Below, one piece after another: positions 59,765-64,000 of a stretch of 64,000 bases of DNA. The stretch is from assembly GCA_014898425.1 (NCBI GenBank), contig RCSZ01000008.1:1747501-1811500 (forward strand). The letters are read 5' to 3'. Each line of letters starts with the position of its first letter. Position 1 is the first letter of the stretch. A program made the position numbers and the translations under genes. The notes beneath the pieces were generated by a model. The model was not told where the DNA came from. It saw only the letters and a program-made list of their open reading frames with translations, and ran no database searches. The stretch comes from Botryotinia globosa. Lineage: Eukaryota; Ascomycota; Leotiomycetes; Helotiales; Sclerotiniaceae.

Positions 59765-61360
59765 ATGCGTTTTCACTACGCTATTGTAGCGGGTCTCGCT
59801 ACCCTTTCGCTCGCGGCTCCGCAGGCTGAAATTCAAGGTCAAATTGATAGTGCTCTTGCTGAAATCAATGCAAATACCAATGGAAATGGCAATGGAAACG
59901 GTAATGGAAACTCAAACGGCAATGCCAACGAGAATGGAAATAGCAATTCAAACAGCAACAGCAACACCAACGTCAATGAAAACACAAACGTGAATGTCAA
60001 TGACAACGACAACGACAATGGTCACCATAGTTCCAGACCCGTCAAGCCAACTTCCAAACCCGTCAAGCCAACTTCCAAACCTGTCAAGCCAACTTCCGAA
60101 AAACCACCACCAACTTCCCATAAACCTCCACCATCGTCTCAGAGACCTTCCACAACGACCATCAGAAGTACCATCGATGTCACTTCTACCATAACAATCC
60201 GTCCAACCAGCACCGTCCAACCCACAACTCGATCAAGTTCTTCATCTGGCTCCTCAACCGGTACTATATCAGGTATCACAACCAGCCGAACATCAACTTC
60301 TAGCACCAGCAGAAGCACCTCTGAGTCGTCTTCAAGAATTTCTAGCACTTCCAGTACTTCGAGAAGCACTTCTTCTTCCACTTCTTCTTCCATCTCTTCC
60401 TCTTCCTCTTCCTCCTCATCCTCGTCAGGCACTGGAACTGGCACCCGATCTGGTCTTACAACCACTCGTGAAAGTTCCCAAACCGGTAGTGCTACAGGTG
60501 GAAGCTCCGGTGTCGTCACTACGACTTCTCCTCCACCCGTTACCACCGCTACCAACACCGGAAGCGGAACCGGTGGCAACTCCGGCATCGTCTCTACACC
60601 CACAACCCAAATTGTGCCTCCTCCCCAAACAACCACAAATGTTGTCCCACCTCCTCTCATCCCAACCACAAATGTGGTTCCCCCTCCCCAAACAACCACA
60701 AATGTTGTCCCACCTCCTCTCATCCCAACCACAAATGTTGTCCCACCTCCTCTCATCCCAACCACAAATGTGGTTCCCCCTCCTCAAACAACCACAAATG
60801 TTGTCCCACCTCCTCTCATCCCAACAACCAATGTGGTTCCTCCACCAGTTGTAACCAATACTGGTACTCAACAAGGCAACGTCGTTCCACCACCCAACAC
60901 CAATTTCCCCGAAATCACCATCCTCCCCGTTCTCACAACAATCACCACCGTCAACCCACCCATCACAACCATCACCTCCATTCCCATTGTCCCCATTTTC
61001 CCTATCGTTCCTCTCACCATCTCAGCCAACAACAGAGTTCAAACCGTCCAAGGTGTCGAAATCACCGTCAACGGCCAAGCCACTGTTGTACCTGCCACAG
61101 AGGGTCCCGTCAATATTGTCTCCACAACCGTTGTGTCGGGACTTACCCTCACGACTACAGTTCCCGCTGGCGTCATTACCACCTTTACGTCTGCCGGGCA
61201 AACATTTACGACCCTGGCTCCTGGAGGCGGACCTGCTGAAACTAGTGCTGGAGCTATTCTCGGACAATTTACCGGTGGTGCTGAGAGAGTTAAGGCACTT
61301 GAAGGCGGTGCCGTCATCGGACTTGTTGGATTTGCTGTTGGAGGATTATTGTTACTTTAA
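59765..61360 (+). CDS. GPI-anchored Ser/Thr/Pro-rich cell-wall protein
   Basis: Intronless, 531 residues. Residues 1-18 (MRFHYAIVAGLATLSLAA) form a signal peptide. Then follow an Asn/Gly-rich low-complexity tract (NGNGNGNSNGN type, about 35-85), a repeated KPTS-KPV segment, a long Ser/Thr-rich stretch, and a Pro-rich region (about 280-365) with tandem units of the form TTNVVPPPLIP or TTNVVPPPQT. A more ordered part (about 375-490) with many Val/Thr strands precedes a C-terminal GPI signal: small residues, then LEGGAVIGLVGFAVGGLLLL. Such proteins are heavily O-glycosylated and covalently linked to the wall; the Pro repeats are likely length-variable. No enzymatic domain seen. Confidence 0.85.
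   Translation: MRFHYAIVAGLATLSLAAPQAEIQGQIDSALAEINANTNGNGNGNGNGNSNGNANENGNSNSNSNSNTNVNENTNVNVNDNDNDNGHHSSRPVKPTSKPVKPTSKPVKPTSEKPPPTSHKPPPSSQRPSTTTIRSTIDVTSTITIRPTSTVQPTTRSSSSSGSSTGTISGITTSRTSTSSTSRSTSESSSRISSTSSTSRSTSSSTSSSISSSSSSSSSSSGTGTGTRSGLTTTRESSQTGSATGGSSGVVTTTSPPPVTTATNTGSGTGGNSGIVSTPTTQIVPPPQTTTNVVPPPLIPTTNVVPPPQTTTNVVPPPLIPTTNVVPPPLIPTTNVVPPPQTTTNVVPPPLIPTTNVVPPPVVTNTGTQQGNVVPPPNTNFPEITILPVLTTITTVNPPITTITSIPIVPIFPIVPLTISANNRVQTVQGVEITVNGQATVVPATEGPVNIVSTTVVSGLTLTTTVPAGVITTFTSAGQTFTTLAPGGGPAETSAGAILGQFTGGAERVKALEGGAVIGLVGFAVGGLLLL
60610..60850 (+). repeat. Coding minisatellite (about 33 bp units)
   Basis: Near-identical units coding TTNVVPPPLIP or TTNVVPPPQT alternate seven times. 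Unit length is 30 or 33 bp, always a multiple of three, so copy-number change keeps frame. Confidence 0.85.
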
Positions 61361-61654
61361 AGTTTCCATTTTGGATGTTATCGATTTGATGTTTTGAATG
61401 ATTTTTGCTGAGACTTTGCTTGGATTTGGATTTTTTGGGGATTTTTTTCTTGTTTTGCGTTGATATCTTAAACTGGTATTGCTTGCGTCTGATGCTTTGT
61501 TTGCGAGAAATTTCACAGGGTGGTAATGGACGAGAGAGGAAAACAAGGGATACCTAACGCGATAGCAAAGATCGTTGTCATTAATATAAATACACGGCAA
61601 AAAGATAATGCATTAATGTTTAATTTATATACATATCAAATTGGCATGTTATTA

Positions 61655-61738
61655 GTATCTATCTAAGCGTATCTATCTAAGCGTATCTATCTAAGCGTAT
61701 CTATCTAAGCGTATCTATCTAAGCGTATCTATCTAAGC
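61655..61738 (+). repeat. Tandem repeat, 14 bp unit GTATCTATCTAAGC, 6 copies
   Basis: Six perfect units, followed by GT. Confidence 0.97.
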
Positions 61739-62124
61739 GTGAGATGTCTATTATTTGTGGTGTACTTCGAGAGAAACGCTTATAGGTGCAAGACGTGTTT
61801 AGGGAAGCAGAAGGGTCCTTCTACTGATTCGTCATTGGTAGTAGTAGTATTATATACTGCATCCAGCATCCTGTCCATGAAGATATGCATCAAAATATAT
61901 ATAAAAACAAGCACAATTATGTGCATACATTTTCCCATACTATGGTATATGTAACACGCCCAAAGCGATACCCTGTCAGCATCAGTAAAACTACACGTTC
62001 AACTACATAATCATCACTCCATCTCTTGCTACTCATCTCTCGCCTGACCTTGACCCACTGTACCCACCCACCACTTACTCTCCTCTCCCTCCACCTTCAT
62101 TCATCATCCGCAATTTTCCATTCG

Positions 62125-62267
62125 AACTCGGGTTCAGATTCAGACATGCAACAAAATCTTTTCCACACCCATTTCCTCGCTCTTCCCCCCCCCCCTCCCC
62201 ACACTTTGCCTCTCATCCAATACCATACATCGCACAAACTCGGGCCCAAATTCAGACATGCAACAAA
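62125..62267 (+). repeat. Dispersed motif, copies 4-5 (core CAGACATGCAACAAA)
   Basis: Copies at 62125-62156 and 62236-62267, each with AACTCGGG upstream and TTCAGACATGCAACAAA at the end. Related to the three copies at 12.8-13.1 kb. Confidence 0.6.
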
Positions 62268-62914
62268 TCCCTTGATTTCTCCTTTATCACCCGTACTACC
62301 AAGCATCTTCCAACCCCATTCGCTAGTAAAAATTCATGAAGGAGTCCCATCGTACGACATCATACTATTTCGCTTAGAAATCGTACGAATGTTGTTGGTG
62401 GTGAGACGCTTATTTTGCCTATTTTGCCACTTTCACAGGGGCCAACAGGAATAGGCGAGGATCATAAGATGTAGATGCAGTACATTTGATTACCAGGATG
62501 GGTAATGGAAGGAAGATGCATATTATCAATGTGCGATTCAAGGGAGACATTCACGGTGGCTGAGCAGCATTCACGAAATTGCAATATATTGAGGTAGCAC
62601 ATGATCTTGTGAAGTATAATAATATTGGAGAACTAAATTGGAACTCGGGAAGTTTGAGAGAGAAACCAAATCAACATACGCTGTGCTGTGGAAGGCAATT
62701 TGCTTTTTTGAGTACAGAATCTATTGAACATGTTAGCAAAGTTGCTTTCAAGTCTTTTCAAGAATATATTGATGAAGTTGAGAGTAATCAGACAGCAGTT
62801 GGTACTTTTTTTGTCCACATAGAAGATTACAGAACAGGTCTGTGAATAAGGTATATCATCATATTACTCTCCATCCTCCGACATAATGAAAAAATTATGC
62901 TTACCAAAATTGTA

Positions 62915-63868
62915 TCATCCAAGCTTCCTTTTTTTGAAGAATGAATCCATGGTTCTTTGAGTGGAATCATGTTTTAAGCTTCCCAGTCCACCTCGGGTTT
63001 TCTTGAGCCCTTTGAGATGTTCCATATTATTAACAGATTTTATTGTTAGTGACATGTTAGCCTCGACCCTGTCAACAGCATGATTTGGAAGCTTCAATGC
63101 GTCTTGAACATTTGATTGATTATCCAATACTGAAGGCACCGAACCAACTTTGGAGGGCGACACTTCTTGAATAGGTTTGATGTCCAGATCTAAGTAGCCA
63201 GTATTGGACCAACCACCAAGATATTCCAGACCACGTTCGGGACGTGGAACATCGGGACCAATTGAGACATTCTTTGAATTGAATCGTCCTAAGATGGCTC
63301 GCCAGAGATGATTCAGAATGATACCATGGGCCACGACGGCAATGGTATGATCATTCAGATTGTCTTCATCGATGTAGAGAAGGTGGATCAGATGCCCATT
63401 GACGAATGTTTCCATCCGCCTCTTCATCGATTCCTTCGACTCCACATCTTTGAAACCTGAATCCATTCGGTGTACCTCAAAATTAAAATCCTTGCCAGTT
63501 TTGTTTGAATCTTTGGAACGTTCATGAAATGCTTTCTTTTCATAGTGGCCAAAGTCTTGCTCTCGAAGGAGCTCAAGCTTTGTCACCTCGAAAGGAGAGT
63601 CATTTTCCTGAGCAACACGAATAGCTTCGGCTGTCTTGATAGCTCGTTGAAGATCGGAAGAGAATATATGGGAAACTTTCGAAGCTGCGAGATGAGTGCC
63701 AAGTCGATTGGCTTGCAATACGCCGTGGTTCGTTAGTGCAGAGTCTGTGACGCCGGCACTTGAAAAAGTTAGCTAAAGATTGAAAAAGTTGCAAAAAGCG
63801 GAATTAGCTTACTATACGTTGGCAACGTTATCGACGGTCTCGCCGTGCCGGATTAAAAGAAGCCTCAT
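62915..63868 (-). CDS. Histidine-phosphatase (phosphoglycerate-mutase-like) protein with C-terminal PIP box
   Basis: Exons 63813-63868 and 62915-63758; 900 nt, 299 residues. The start MRLLLIRHGETVDNVANVYA has the catalytic RHGE at residues 7-10, and the intron (GTAAGC donor, TTCAAG acceptor) restores YAGVTDSALTNHG. Further family marks are IFSSDLQRAIKTAEAI, a Glu-containing LLREQDFGHYE and VVAHGIILNHLW with the second catalytic His, so the phosphatase site looks intact. The catalytic domain ends at about residue 210; an extension follows. The very last residues read QRTMDSFFKKRKLG, an exact QxxMxxFF PCNA-interacting motif plus a basic patch. Substrate unknown; nuclear, replication-linked action is inferred from the tail only. 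Confidence 0.85.
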
Positions 63869-64000
63869 CCCGCCATATGGGGGAGGAAAGAAACAATCAT
63901 CAATGAAATTTTACCATAATTGTTGGATTGTGCAAAGTTGTTGATGACTATTTTGGAGGCAAACATTTTATGGTTGCGAGGAAAATGTAAAATTTGATTT

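Larger units (their letters stand above)
61361..62914. other. Convergent intergenic region with repeats
   Basis: 3' flanks of the wall protein (+) and the histidine-phosphatase gene (-). Contains a 6 x 14 bp tandem array and two copies of the dispersed TGCAACAA motif. A short frame at 62579-62845 is not convincing. Confidence 0.55.

Noticed and set aside
60139..60765. Long antisense frame opposite the wall-protein gene
   Set aside because: Its Val/Gly/Glu-rich product is the mirror of the sense repeats; the sense frame has a signal peptide and a GPI signal.

Overview
The window is nuclear DNA of a filamentous ascomycete. Introns are short (about 50-160 bp) with GTANGT-type donors, CTAAC/CTGAC-type branch points and YAG acceptors. 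The gene set includes peroxisomal ABCD transporter, frataxin, AP-3 sigma and DPH3 orthologues, 2EXR proteins and a HeLo-like/NACHT/ankyrin STAND protein. Composition and gene style fit the Leotiomycetes, most likely a Botrytis/Sclerotinia/Monilinia relative; this is an inference, since no marker gene fixes the species.

Layout. 0-4.2 kb: housekeeping block with PRPP synthetase (5' end outside the window), ribosomal protein eS6 and CTF8. 4.9-17 kb: accessory block with a possible secreted protein, two 2EXR proteins, an aldo-keto reductase broken by a stop codon, and a large NLR-type gene bracketed by a short direct repeat. 17.9-27.1 kb: peroxisomal ABC half-transporter, an unresolved minus-strand gene, a repeat-rich spacer containing a 357 bp TIR element (MITE), and the bifunctional PFK2/FBPase2 gene. 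27.1-33.6 kb: gene-free spacer with a 7 bp minisatellite and a 1.4 kb, almost pure A+T element bounded by 45 bp G+C-containing inverted repeats. 33.6-44.5 kb: a conserved-looking protein of unknown function, a DUF3237 protein, a BLOC-1 subunit 1/GCN5L1-like protein, ribosomal protein eS8 and a BTB protein. 44.5-49.6 kb: gene-poor, with a Zn2Cys6 transcription factor pseudogene. 50.8-57.9 kb: compact housekeeping block with DPH3, frataxin, AP-3 sigma, a small basic probably mitochondrial protein and cytosolic leucyl-tRNA synthetase. 59.7-63.9 kb: a GPI-anchored Ser/Thr/Pro-rich wall protein and a histidine-phosphatase protein whose last residues form a textbook PCNA-interacting (PIP) box.

The genes do not form one pathway or cluster. 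Several housekeeping genes are divergent pairs sharing 200-340 bp promoters (eS6/CTF8, frataxin/AP-3 sigma, small mitochondrial protein/LeuRS). The most unusual signals are the C-terminal PIP box on a histidine phosphatase, the two TIR elements, the direct repeat around the NLR gene, a dispersed motif near TGCAACAA seen at two distant loci, a 12-nt microexon in eS6, and two pseudogenes. All exon coordinates were derived by hand from splice motifs and reading-frame continuity.
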